Below are positions 11,456 through 24,100 of a stretch of 64,000 nucleotides of DNA, piece after piece (within the stretch, counting starts at the first letter, position 1; each line of letters starts with the position of its first letter). The stretch covers positions 87,129,642-87,193,641 of the forward strand of contig CM026386.1 in NCBI GenBank assembly GCA_014843695.1. Direction: 5' to 3'. The translations under genes were made by a program, and so were the position numbers. This DNA comes from Archivesica marissinica. Its lineage: Eukaryota; Mollusca; Bivalvia; Venerida; Vesicomyidae. The notes beneath the pieces were generated by a model. The model saw only the letters and a list, made by a program, of their open reading frames with translations, ran no database searches and was not told where the DNA came from.

Positions 11456-13016
11456 ACAATATATTATACAAATGTACAAACATATACACATTCTAACATG
11501 TCATGTTATACAATGGTACAAACATATACACATTCTAACACGTCATGTTATACAAAGGTACACACATATACACACTCTAACACGTCATGTTATACAATGG
11601 TACAAACATATACACACTCTAACACGTCATGTTATACAAATGTACAAACATATACACATTCTAACACGTCATGTTATACAATGGTACAAACATATACACA
11701 CTCTAACACGTCATGTTATACAAATGTACAAACATATACACATTCTAACACGTCATGTTATACAATGGTACAAACATATACACACTCTAACACGTCATGT
11801 TATACAAATGTACAAACATATACACATTCTAACACGTCATGTTATACAATGGTACAAACATATACACACTCTAACACGTCATGTTATACAATGGTACAAA
11901 CATATACACATTCTAACACGTCATGTTATACAAAGGTACAAACATATACACATTCTAACACGTCATGTTATACAATGGTACAAACATATACACATTCTAA
12001 CACGTCATGTTATACAATGGTACAAACATATACACACTCTAATACGTCATGTTATACAATGGTACAAACATATACACATTCTAACATGTCATGTTATACA
12101 ATGGTACAAACATATACACACTATAACACGTCATGTTATACAATGGTACAAACATATACACACTCTAACACGTCATGTTATACAAATGTACAAACATATA
12201 CACACTCTAACATGTCATGCTATGCAAAGGTACAAACATATACACATTCTAACATGTCATGTTATACAAATGTACAAACATATACACATTCTAAGACGTC
12301 ATGTTATACAAAGGTACAAACATATACACATTCTAACACGTCATGTTATACAATGGTGCAAACATATACACATTCTAACACGTCATGCTATACAATGGTA
12401 CAAACATATACACATTCTAACACGTCATGTTATACAATGGTACAAACATATACACATTATAACACGTCATGTTATACAATGGTACAAACATATACACACT
12501 CTAACACGTCATGTTATACAAATGTACAAACATATACACATTCTAAGACGTCATGTTATACAAAGGTACAAACATATACACATTCTAACACGTCATGTTA
12601 TACAATGGTACAAACATATACACACTCTAACACGTCATGCTATACAATGGTACAAACATATACACACTCTAACACGTCATGATATACAAAGGTACACACA
12701 TATACACACTCTAACACGTCATGTGATACAAATGTACACACATATACATACTCTAACATGTCATGCTATGCAAAGGTACAAACATATACACATTCTAACA
12801 TGTCATGTTATACAAAGGTACAAACATATACACATTCTAGCACATCATGTTATACAAATGTACAAACATATACACACTCTAACAGGTCATGCTATACAAT
12901 GGTACAAACATATACACACTATAACACATCATGTTATACAAGGGTACACACATATACACACTCTAACACGTCATGTTATACAAATGTACACACATATACA
13001 CAATCTAACACGCCAG
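11456..13016. repeat. 42-bp tandem array (about 37 copies), plus-strand open frames
   Basis: Unit contains TACAAACATATACACACTCT and AACACGTCATGTTATACAA. The period, 14 codons, keeps frame, and two plus-strand frames stay open: one reads YKHIHILTRHVIQW repeats and the other SNTSCYTMVQTYTH repeats. Two open frames over the same DNA with no unique flanking protein sequence, signal peptide or splice site argue for non-coding minisatellite. Most variation is single-base substitution; a few units have GATATACAA or GCTATGCAA. Confidence 0.96.
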
Positions 13017-13194
13017 GTTATTGTCACAGAATGGCACGAGGGCCCCACCTCGTTACATTACGTTATAGTTTCCAGTGATCATTAGTTAAAGCTATTAAAC
13101 ATTTCCACAATATTTCTAAGCCCATCACTGTTAGAAAAAGATATTTGATCAAATTATGAACATAAAGTTATGGGCTATAAATGTTATGGATGAT

Positions 13195-14756
13195 GTGGAA
13201 AGAGATTCTGGAAAAAGTAGTAAATAGTCGAATTGATGAACATTTGACAAGTAATAACTTACACGAGGTACATCAGTCTGCGTACAGGTAGTTTCATTCC
13301 ACAGAAACTGCCTTACTGAAAGACCAAAACGATATACTCCAATATCTGGACCAGAACAATGCTACACTCCTTGTGCTTTTGGACCTATCTGCTGCATTTG
13401 ATACCATCGACCATAGAACACTTTTACACCGTCTCGAATTTCATTTTGGACTTACTGGAAAACCTCTCCAATCTTACCGACCGTTATCAAGCAGTATGTA
13501 TCGATGGAAAACTATCCAACTCATTGTTAATGAATTTCAGTGTTCCACAGGGGTTTGTTTTAGGCCCGACATTTTACACTATGTATACCAAGCCTGTAGG
13601 AGCCATTTGTAAACATCATGGACTGAACCCTCACGTTTATGCTGACGATTCCCAGCTTTACCTTTCAATCAAACCAACCGTTCAAGCTTCACAAGCAGAT
13701 ACACTACTTCGAGTGGAAAACTGTCTACAAGACAGTGGTGCTTGGATGCATGCCAATATGTTAAAACTCAATACTGATAAAACTGAAATGATTATGTTTT
13801 CTAGTCAGCGAAATGTTCAACACATTGAAAACTTAAATGTGAAAGTAGGAGATTCAAATACAGAACCATCAACATGTGTAAGAAATCTAGGGGCTTTCCT
13901 AGACTCAAGAATGGATATGGACAAACATGTAAAGCAGATCCGGCGGATTGGACACATTCGGCAGTATTTAACAACAGACGCCACGAAAACTCTCATAAAC
14001 TCACTCATTACATCCAGGCTCAAACTCTGTAATTCACATGTGTACGGCGTGCCAAAAAACACTTCCAATAAATTACAAACTGTTCAAAACACAGCAGCTC
14101 GCATCATAACCAGAACATCCCGTTTCAGTCACGTAACGCCCATTCTAAAAGAACTTCATCTGCTACCAGTTCAAGAAAGAATAAAGTATAAAATATTGAC
14201 TCATACATATAAAGCATTGAACGGAGAAGCACCGATTTATATAAGACACTTGCTTGAGGTTTATATACCAAGGAGAGACTTACGGTCTAAAAATGAAGCA
14301 GCTACTCTTGTGTTACCAAGACGTCGGACTGTCACATACGGAGATAGAAGTTTCATGACTACTGCCCCAAAACTTTGGAATTCTTTTCCATCAAATCTTA
14401 GAAGTGCAACAACATTGTGTTCTTTCAAAAATGCTTTGAAGACACACCTTTTAAATGTTCATATGGAACATAAATATCGAACTGTGTATGTGCTCAATCA
14501 GGATTAAGACTGCAAATGAACACATTTTATTTAATTATTACCTATATTTTAATTGTTATAATTTTAGATCCGAATATGTTATAGCATATTTAGAATCCAT
14601 TGTAATTGTGTTTGCTATTTTTGTCTTGTTTATCTCATTGTATGTGGAAGTTTTTATCAATATTTGTGATATTTAGGCTGTAAAGCGCTTTTGAACGTTT
14701 TATTTTTAGATGAAAAGAGCGCTATATAAGTTTGGTATATAATAATAATAATAATA
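13195..14756 (+). mobile_element. 5'-truncated CR1/L2-like non-LTR retrotransposon
   Basis: The element contains the end of a reverse transcriptase gene (about 13208-14507), a short 3' UTR, a conserved-looking tail and a TAA-type microsatellite (about 14741-14756). The tail has GTAAAGCGCTTTTGAACG and AAAAGAGCGCTATATAAG, which can pair as an imperfect stem; this kind of GCGCT...AGCGCTATATAA ending followed by a short microsatellite is typical of CR1/L2-type LINEs. The endonuclease and the N-terminal part of the reverse transcriptase are missing, so the copy was 5' truncated on insertion. No target-site duplication was identified. Confidence 0.88.
13208..14507 (+). pseudogene. Reverse transcriptase fragment, CR1/L2-like, broken
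   Basis: The protein can be followed from LEKVVNSRIDEHL through HQSAYR and FHSTETALLKDQNDI to LVLLDLSAAFDTIDH, the palm region with the first catalytic aspartate. It then runs to FSVPQGFVLGPTFY, the catalytic HVYADDSQLYLS box (Y-A-D-D) and the thumb and C-terminal region, ending HKYRTVYVLNQD and a stop. Two lesions are visible. One is an in-frame TAG at 13289-13291. The other is a frame change near 13478 that splits the LDLSAAFDT and VPQG/YADD parts between frames. The longest continuous piece, from the frame change to the stop, is about 345 codons. It would have catalysed target-primed reverse transcription of its own RNA, but this copy is dead. Confidence 0.9.
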
Positions 14757-15104
14757 ATGTGAACAATAGGAATAGAAATGTCTTATCTTATCTAATATCA
14801 TGTGCATTTCTTAAATTAATAGTAAAAATAAATGCAGACAAAGTAAGCGACCAATACTACACAGATCATAGAACGTCATATGTCTATGTGTGTCACTAAA
14901 TAAGTCACAATCTTTTAGATTCGTAACATATTGAGTCCAAGTGCTCATTTTTCGCGTACCGCCACCGGTCATATATCATCACCTCCAATGCAATGCTTAA
15001 ACATGTGTTCGTTTGGCACAACGCTACCCATACAGTTGGAGATGGGTAGGTAGGTAGGCAATATCTGTTTATGGGGGACTCTATTATTTGAGACAACCAA
15101 GAAA
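14757..15104. other. Anonymous DNA between two LINE remnants
   Basis: No supported gene, repeat or RNA. Short open frames have no signature. It separates the tail of the CR1/L2-like element from the degraded Tx1/L1-like element. Confidence 0.5.
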
Positions 15105-16049
15105 TGCAAAACTATTTTAAAGATTCATTATTTTTGCAAGATGTTATTATCTTCTGGAACACCAGTAAACTTCTGCCAAAATGCAAATATTAAAGCAAAC
15201 AATAAGACTTGGTTCTATAAATATAATGGCCAGAGAAGGGAATTATAAGAACATCTTTATGACTTTAGAAAACATTTTTTTATATTCCTTTAGAGATATA
15301 CAAAATGTATACAATATACCCAATGGTTATTTGTTAAGATATATGTCTTTAATAGAAAATGTACCAAATGACTTAAAAATCAAATTAAAATAGAATGTGT
15401 TGTTAATTCAAACCAAAATAGGTTGATATTGGAAACATTTCGAGATAATCAGAAATCAAACGAATATGTTTATGAACACCTCATAAAACCAAGCAACAAG
15501 CTAACACGGCAGAAGACAAATGGTCAACTCTATTTCATAATAACAATTTAAACTGGAAACATATATATAAGAACATCTTGACATCAACAATAGGCAGTAT
15601 ATATAGGAATTTAAATTTAAATTTATACACAGAAAAATTGCAACACATAAATTGTTACTCAAGCAAAAACTAGTACACTCAAACGTGTGCGATTTTTGTT
15701 CTATGGGTATATAATCCATGGAACATTTGTTCTGGGAATGTGAACATATACACACTTTTTGGGGAGTATTAAAGAGTTATTTCCTTTAAAAAAATAAAAT
15801 CGTAGATATAAATTATGAAACAATCTGCTGCTTAAATAATAAGAAAACGTGACGCCGAAAAGGATTTGTAAAAAATCGTTATTCTCGAAGCCAAATACAT
15901 CATATACTTAAGTAATATTAAAAAATCCACATACAGACATATTTATCAAATACCTAAAAGGTCGATTGGAAATCGATAAAACTATCGCATTGATGCATGA
16001 CATATTGGAAAAGCATAATGCAAAATGGAATAAATTCCACACATATTAA
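15105..16049 (+). pseudogene. Degraded Tx1/L1-like LINE ORF2 C-terminus
   Basis: Frame-by-frame reading recovers scattered pieces that parallel the better-preserved minus-strand LINE at 16842-18160. They come in the same order: NANIKANNKTWFYKYN, DIQNVYNIPNGYLLRYMSL, IENVPNDLKIKLK, then VCDFCSMGI, MEHLFWECEHIHTFWGVL and finally LEKHNAKWNKFHTY with a stop at 16047-16049. The cysteine-histidine cluster C-x2-C...H-x4-C followed by a conserved FW is the C-terminal zinc-knuckle region of Tx1/L1-clade ORF2 proteins. Many frameshifts and stops make it an old copy. It ends about 100 bases before the left piece of the 59-bp satellite. Confidence 0.75.
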
Positions 16050-16156
16050 TTGGTTTATTAGTTTTAGGACTTAATTATAAACCTATTCCAACAAATGTAT
16101 ATAAACATATATCTGGAATACCGTAGCAGTAGCTCGTACATATATTTAATTTGCTT

Positions 16157-16268
16157 CTGTACCTGCTGATACGTGTGTATGCTGTATGAATGCGTGTATG
16201 GTTGTGAGAGTACTTCTGTACCTGCTGATACGTGCGTAAACTATGCTGTATGAATGCGTGTATGGTTG
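16157..16268. repeat. Left fragment of the 59-bp satellite (about 2 units)
   Basis: Two units with the satellite words TTCTGTACCTGCTGATACGT and TATGAATGCGTGTATGGTTG; the second has a small insertion (GCGTAAACTATGCTG). The piece ends with GGTTG at 16264-16268, immediately followed by the poly-T of the inserted LINE. The same GGTTG reappears at 18161-18165 where the satellite resumes. This is therefore the left part of one array split by the insertion. Confidence 0.93.
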
Positions 16269-18160
16269 GTTTTTTTTTTTTTTTTTTTTTTTTCTTTTTT
16301 TTTATTTTATTAAAATTTTTATTCCTCATAATTTCATAGTATTATTAACATAATATATATACAGATACGTACATAGCATGACAGTATCAACGTTATGCAT
16401 TACTTAATATAGTATGTGCATAGTCATTATTATAAACAAATGAGGTTTTTATATATGTTGTGGGGGGACTATAAAAATATGTTTATGGGATCAGTGTAGA
16501 CATGAAAATTAATGTCGACAAATAGAGGTTATATAAGGTATTTATGTAAACCATTATGATTGATATGTGTAGTAATATGGGTAGCTATCGTTGGGGATTG
16601 GTGTAGGGGACACTGATAGACAAGGATAAAGATGGATAGTGGAATGGAGATAGGAGGGATCCTTATATATTATATTGTATATTCTGTGTTCATTTAAGTA
16701 TTTTTAGATTTCAATATGACAATGAGGGGAATATATGGTGTATAATTGACACTGTATTATATATATCCATACCCTTATGAATGTGTTTATATTTGACGGT
16801 TTTTATGCTAAATAAATGGGTAACACGTAATAATTGACTTGTCATATTCCTGACTGGAAAAAGTATTTCCATTTATTGTCATACATTTCCATTTTATCTT
16901 TAATTGTTGCAATGGTTTCTTCGAGTTTTATAGTTTGATTCAGATATAGATTAAACATGCTAATTGATGGTATGTCTGAATTACATTTACACTTGAAAAT
17001 AAAGTATTTTGCTAATAGAATTATGAAGTTTATGACATGTTTTGATTTACTAGAATTTTCATTATTTGCATTGCAGAATGATATATTTTCATAGGATAGA
17101 TTTGATAACAGTTCCAATCTTCTAGAATGTAGAAGTTTTTTTATTTCAGACCAAAATGGTTGCACACTATTACATTCCCAAAACATATGTTTATTTGAGT
17201 CGATTGACATCAGACAAAACTCGCAGAGATTAGATGGTTTTAGTTTACATTTGAATAAAAAAGAGTTATTCGGCACAATTCGCATGAGATATTTATATTG
17301 GAATGCCCTAGGTTTTGTACTTATTGTACATCTATATGGTATTGAAAATATTTCCTTCCATTCTATATCTTGTTTGTCTAATTCGTTTTCCCATTTAATA
17401 ATGTGTTTCAATTGTGTTAACCTCATTGCTTCAATTTGTTTATTATATAATATTTTATTAATATTTTTTAATAATAATATTTTGTTAATTAGATAGCTTG
17501 GTATGTTGTTGTCTGCTACTTCTGTCTTCAGCCTTATTTTCCATTCATTTTTTATGTTTCCTATTAATGTGTAGTATTTCATAAAATCTCTATTGTCTAT
17601 ATTGTATAAAGCTATAATGTTATCAAAAGTGTAAAAGTCTTTTATTCTATAATCATATATATGATGTGTGAACATAATTCCTTTATTAAACCATTCCTTG
17701 TAGAAAAATGGATTACTGTTTGCGTTTTTAAATTGTGAATTGTGCCATAAAATGGTATTAGATATATTAATACTTGTTGTAGTATAGTTAATTTTGCTCC
17801 ATGCAACTATTATATCATTTAAAAAATGGTAGCGATTTGTGATTTTACTAGCATCTATTGGGTTAATATTACTTTTTAATATCAAATCTCCTCCATACTT
17901 CTCTAGTTCAGCGTTGTATGCTAGTTTTAAGTGGCTCTGTTTACCTTTTAGTCGTTTAAGCCATGAACATTTCAAGGAATTTATGAATGCATGTATATTA
18001 ATCATTTTAAGTCCGAAATATTCGTATGTTTGTATGATAGTTTTCCTCGATATTTTATCCGGTTTGCCATCCCAAAGAAAGTCGTACATTATGTTATTTA
18101 TTTCTGTAATTATTTCCTCTGCTGGTGTTTCGAGCACTGTTAATGGATATACCAGCTTTG
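16269..18160 (-). mobile_element. Tx1/L1-like LINE, 5' truncated, inserted in the 59-bp satellite
   Basis: On the minus strand the copy runs from a truncated 5' end at 18160 to a poly-A tail. The tail is seen as T-runs at 16270-16293 and 16295-16303 on the plus strand. It has a coding part (16842-18160) and a 3' UTR of about 540 bases. Satellite DNA flanks both sides, with GGTTG at 16264-16268 and 18161-18165 as a probable short target-site duplication. Truncation at the 5' end, a poly-A tail and a duplicated target together are the signature of target-primed reverse transcription. It is clearly younger than the related copy at 15105-16049, because its reading frame is intact. Confidence 0.9.
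16842..18160 (-). CDS. LINE ORF2 C-terminal part (post-reverse-transcriptase region), partial
   Basis: About 438 codons remain open to a TGA at 16842-16844. The start KLVYPLTVLETPAEEI, then IMYDFLWDGKPDKISR, YEYFGLKMINIHAFINSLK and CSWLKRL correspond to the region just after the reverse-transcriptase palm in Tx1/L1-clade ORF2 proteins, where an F-x-W-x-G-K motif and G-G/L-x-L-x-M-I/V-D/N-I are typical. The C-terminus has LCEFCLMSIDSNKHMFWECN, a C-x2-C-x7-H-x4-C cluster, followed by VQPFWSEIKKLL. The endonuclease and the catalytic reverse-transcriptase motifs lie upstream and are missing, so this piece is not active alone. The frame continues by chance through the adjoining satellite; that extension is not part of the protein. 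No start codon is assigned because the 5' end is a truncation. Confidence 0.9.
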
Positions 18161-21100
18161 GGTTGTTAGAGTGCTTCTGTACCTGCAGATACGTGCGTAT
18201 GCTGTATGAATGTATGTATGGTTGTGAGAGTGCTTCTGTACCTGCTGATACGTGCGTATGCTGTATGAATGCGTGTATGGTTGTGAGAGTGCTTCTGTAC
18301 CTGCGGATACGTGCGTATGCTGTATGAATGCGTGTATGGTTGTGAGAGTGCTTCTGTACCTGCGGATACGTGCGTATGCTGTATGAATGCGTGTATGGTT
18401 GTGAGAGTGCTTCTGTACCTGCTGATACGTGCGTATGCTGTATGAATGCGTGTATGGTTGTGAGAGTGCTTCTGTACCTGCTGATACGTGCGTATGCTGT
18501 ATGAATGCGTGTATGGCTGTGAGAGTGCTTCTGTACCTGCTGATACGTGCGTATGCTGTATGAATGCGTGTATGGTTGTGAGAGTGCTTCTGTACCTGCT
18601 GATACGTGCGTATGCTGTATGAATGCGTGTATGGCTGTGAGAGTGCTTCTGTACCTGCTGATACGTGCGTATGCTGTATGAATGCGTGTATGGTTGTGAG
18701 AGTGCTTCTGTACCTGCTGATACGTGCGTATGCTGTATGAATGCGTGTATGGTTGTGAGAGTGCTTCTGTACCTGCTGATACGTGCGTATGCTGTATGAA
18801 TGCGTGTATGGTTGTGAGAGTGCTTCTGTACCTGCTGATACGTGCGTATGCTGTATGAATGCGTGTATGGCTGTGATAGTGCTTCTGTACCTGCTGATAC
18901 GTGCGTATGCTGTATGAATGCGTGTATGGTTGTGAGAGTGCTTCTGTACCTGCTGATACGTGCGTATGTTGTATGAATGCGTGTATGGTTGTGAGAGTGC
19001 TTCTGTACCTGCTGATACGTGCGTATGCTGTATGAATGCTTGTTTGGTTGTGAGAGTGCTTCTGTACCTGCTGATACGTGCGTATGCTGTATGAATGCGT
19101 GTATGGCTGTGAGAGTGCTTCTGTACCTGCGGATACGTGCGTATGCTGTATGAATGCGTGTATGGTTGTGAGAGTGCTTCTGTACCTGCTGATACGTGCG
19201 TATGCTGTATGAATGCGTGTATGGCTGTGATAGTGCTTCTGTACCTGCTGATACGTGCGTACGCTGTATGAATGCGTGTATGGTTGTGAGAGTGCTTCTG
19301 TACCTGCTGATACGTGCGTATGCTGTATGAATGCGTGTATGGTTGTGAGAGTGCTTCTGTACCTGCTGATACGTGCGTATGCTGTATGAATGCGTGTATG
19401 GTTGTGAGAGTGCTTCTGTACCTGCGGATACGTGCGTATGCTGTATGAATGCGTGTATGGTTGTGAGAGTGCTTCTGTACCTGTGGATACGTGCGTATGC
19501 TGTATGAATGCGTGTATGGTTGTGAGAGTGCTTCTGTACCTGCGGATACGTGCGTATGCTGTATGAATGCGTGTATGGTTGTGAGAGTGCTTCTGTACCT
19601 GCTGATACTTGCGTATGCTGTATGAATGCGTGTATGGCTGTGAGAGTGCTTCTGTACCTGCTGATACGTGCGTATGCTGTATGAATGCGTGTATGGTTGT
19701 GAGAGTGCTTCTGTACCTGCTGATACGTGCGTATGCTGTATGAATGCGTGTATGGCTGTGAGAGTGCTTCTGTACCTGCTGATACGTGCGTATGCTGTAT
19801 GAATGTGTATGGTTGTGAGAGTGCTTCTGTACCTGCTGATACGTGCGTATGTTGTATGAATGCGTGTATGGTTGTGAGAGTGCTTCTGTACCTGCTGATA
19901 CGTGCGTATGCTGTATGAATGCGTGTATGGTTGTGAGAGTGCTTCTGTACCTGCTGATACGTGCGTATGCTGTATGAATGCGTGTATGGTTGTGAGAGTG
20001 CTTCTGTACCTGCTGATACGTGCGTATGCTGTATGAATGCGTGTATGGTTGTGAGAGTGCTTCTGTACCTGCTGATACGTGCGTATGCTGTATGAATGCG
20101 TGTATGGTTGTGAGAGTGCTTCTGTACCTGCTGATACGTGCGTATGCTGTATGAATGCTTGTATGGTTGTGAGAGTGCTTCTGTACCTGATACGTGCGTA
20201 TGTATGAATGCGTGTATGGCTGTGAGAGTGCTTCTGTACCTGCGGATACGTGCGTATGCTGTATGAATGCGTGTATGGTTGTGAGAGTGCTTCTGTACCT
20301 GCTGATACGTGCGTATGCTGTATGAATGCGTGTATGGTTGTGAGAGTGCTTCTGTACCTGCTGATACGTGCGTATGCTGTATGAATGCGTGTATGGTTGT
20401 GAGAGTGCTTCTGTACCTGCTGATACGTGCGTATGCTGTATGAATGCGTGTATGGTTGTGAGAGTGCTTCTGTACCTGCGGATACGTGCGTTTGCTGTAT
20501 GAATGTGTGTATGGTTGTGAGATTGCTTCTGTACCTGCTGATACGTGCGTATGCTGTATGAATGCGTGTATGGTTGTGAGATTGCTTCTGTACCTGCTGA
20601 TACGTGCGTATGCTGTATGAATGCGTGTATGGTTGTGAGATTGCTTCTGTACCTGCTGATACGTGCGTTTGCTGTATGAATGTGTGTATGGTTGTGAGAG
20701 TGCTTCTGTACCTGCTGATACGTGCGTATGCTGTATGAATGCGTGTATGGTTGTGAGAGTGCTTCTGTACCTGCTGATACGTGCGTATGCTGTATGAATG
20801 CGTGTATGGTGAGAGTGCTTCTGTACCTGCTGATACGTGCGTATGCTGTATGAATGCGTGTATGGCTGTGAGAGTGCTTCTGTACCTGCTGATACGTGCG
20901 TATGCTGTATGAATGCGTGTATGGTTGTGAGAGTGCTTCTGTACCTGCTGATACGTGCGTATGCTGTATGAATGCGTGTATGGCTGTGAGAGTGCTTCTG
21001 TACCTGCTGATACGTGCGTATGCTGTATGAATGCGTGTATGGCTGTGAGAGTGCTTCTGTACCTGCTGATACGTGCGTATGCTGTATGAATGCGTGTATG

Positions 21101-24100
21101 GTTGTGAGAGTGCTTCTGTACCTGCTGATACGTGCGTATGCTGTATGAATGCGTGTATGGTTGTGAGAGTGCTTCTGTACCTGCGATACGTGCGTTTGCT
21201 GTATGAATGTGTGTATGGTTGTGAGAGTGCTTCTGTACCTGCTGATACGTGCGTATGCTGTATGAATGTGTGTATGGTTGTGAGAGTGCTTCTGTACCTG
21301 CTGATACGTGCGTATGCTGTATGAATGCGTGTATGGTTGTGAGAGTGCTTCTGTACCTGCTGATACGTGCGTTTGCTGTATGAATGTGTGTATGGTTGTG
21401 AGAGTGCTTCTGTACCTGCTGATACGTGCGTATGCTGTATGAATGCGTGTATGGTTGTGAGATTGCTTCTGTACCTGCTGATACGTGCGTTTGCTGTATG
21501 AATGTGTGTATGGTTGTGAGAGTGCTTCTGTACCTGCTGATACGTGCGTATGCTGTATGAATGCGTGTATGGTTGTGAGAGTGCTTCTGTACCTGCGGAT
21601 ACGTGCGTTTGCTGTATGAATGTGTGTATGGTTGTGAGATTGCTTCTGTACCTGCTGATACGTGCGTATGCTGTATGAATGCGTGTATGGTTGTGAGATT
21701 GCTTCTGTACCTGCTGATACGTGCGTTTGCTGTATGAATGTGTGTATGGTTGTGAGAGTGCTTCTGTACCTGCTGATACGTGCGTATGCTGTATGAATGC
21801 GTGTATGGTTGTGAGATTGCTTCTGTACCTGCTGATACGTGCGTTTGCTGTATGAATGCGTGTATGGTTGTGAGAGTGCTTCTGTACCTGCTGATACGTG
21901 CGTATGCTGTATGAATGCGTGTATGGTTGTGAGAGTGCTTCTGTACCTGCTGATACGTGCGTATGCTGTATGAATGCGTGTATGGCTGTGAGAGTGCTTC
22001 TGTACCTGCTGATACGTGCGTATGCTGTATGAATGCGTGTATGGTTGTGAGAGTGCTTCTGTACCTGCTGATACGTGCGTATGCTGTATGAATGCGTGTA
22101 TGGTTGTGAGAGTGCTTCTGTACCTGCTGATACGTGCGTATGCTGTATGAATGCGTGTATGGTTGTGAGAGTGCTTCTGTACCTGCTGATACGTGCGTAT
22201 GCTGTATGAATGCGTGTATGGTTGTGAGAGTGCTTCTGTACCTGCTGATACGTGCGTATGCTGTATGAATGCGTGTATGGTTGTGAGAGTGCTTCTGTAC
22301 CTGCTGATACGTGCGTATGCTGTATGAATGCGTGTATGGCTGTGAGAGTGCTTCTGTACCTGCTGATACGTGCGTATGCTGTATGAATGCGTGTATGGTT
22401 GTGAGAGTGCTTCTGTACCTGCTGATACGTGCGTATGCTGTATGAATGCGTGTATGGTTGTGAGAGTGCTTCTGTACCTGCTGATACGTGCGTATGCTGT
22501 ATGAATGCGTGTATGGTTGTGAGAGTGCTTCTGTACCTGCTGATACGTGCGTATGCTGTATGAATGCGTGTATGGTTGTGAGAGTGCTTCTGTACCTGCT
22601 GATACGTGCGTATGCTGTATGAATGCGTGTATGGTTGTGAGAGTGCTTCTGTACCTGCTGATACGTACGTATGCTGTATGAATGCGTGTATGGCTGTGAG
22701 AGTGCTTCTGTACCTGCTGATACGTGCGTATGCTGTATGAATGCGTGTATGGTTGTGAGAGTACTTCTGTACCTGTTGATACGTGCGTATGCTGTATGAT
22801 GCGTGTATGGCTGTGAGAGTGCTTCTGTACCTGCTGATACGTGCGTATGCTGTATGAATGCGTGTATGGTTGTGAGAGTGCTTCTGTACCTGCTGATACG
22901 TGCGTTTGCTGTATGAATGTGTGTATGGTTGTGAGATTGCTTCTGTACCTGCTGATACGTGCGTATGCTGTATGAATGCGTGTATGGTTGTGAGATTGCT
23001 TCTGTACCTGCTGATACGTGCGTTTGCTGTATGAATGTGTGTATGGTTGTGAGAGTGCTTCTGTACCTGCTGATACGTGCGTATGCTGTATGAATGCGTG
23101 TATGGTTGTGAGATTGCTTCTGTACCTGCTGATACGTGCGTTTGCTGTATGAATGTGTGTATGGTTGTGAGAGTGCTTCTGTACCTGCTGATACATGCGT
23201 ATGCTGTATGAATGCGTGTATGGTTGTGAGAGTGCTTCTGTACCTGCTGATACGTGCGTATGCTGTATGAATGCGTGTATGGCTGTGAGAGTGCTTCTGT
23301 ACCTGCTGATACGTGCGTATGCTGTATGAATGCGTGTATGGTTGTGAGAGTGCTTCTGTACCTGCTGATACGTGCGTATGCTGTATGAATGCGTGTATGG
23401 TTGTGAGAGTGCTTCTGTACCTGCTGATACGTGCGTATGCTGTATGAATGCGTGTATGGTTGTGAGAGTGCTTCTGTACCTGCTGATACGTGCGTATGCT
23501 GTATGAATGCGTGTATGGTTGTGAGAGTGCTTCTGTACCTGCTGATACGTGCGTATGCTGTATGAATGTGTGTATGGTTGTGAGAGTGCTTCTGTACCTG
23601 CTGATACGTGCGTATGCTGTATGAATGTGTGTATGGTTGTGAGAGTGCTTCTGTACCTGCTGATACGTGCGTATGCTGTATGAATGTGTGTATGGTTGTG
23701 AGAGTGCTTCTGTACCTGCTGATACGTGCGTATGCTGTATGAATGTGTGTATGGTTGTGAGATTGCTTCTGTACCTGCTGATACGTGCGTATGCTGTATG
23801 AATGTGTGTATGGTTGTGAGAGTGCTTCTGTACCTGCTGATACGTGCGTATGCTGTATGAATGCGTGTATGGTTGTGAGAGTGCTTCTGTACCTGCTGAT
23901 ACGTGCGTTTGCTGTATGAATGTGTGTATGGTTGTGAGAGTGCTTCTGTACCTGCTGATACGTGCGTATGCTGTATGAATGCGTGTATGGTTGTGAGAGT
24001 GCTTCTGTACCTGCTGATACGTGCGTTTGCTGTATGAATGTGTGTATGGTTGTGAGAGTGCTTCTGTACCTGCTGATACGTGCGTATGCTGTATGAATGC

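Noticed and set aside
9862..13016. CRISPR array
   Set aside because: Units are directly contiguous with no unique spacers, the host context is an intron-bearing animal genome, and no cas genes are present.
11424..13085. 553-codon histidine- and tyrosine-rich repeat protein
   Set aside because: A second frame over the same DNA is also open, the frame follows the 42-bp array boundaries exactly, and no signal peptide, splice site or unique sequence flanks it.
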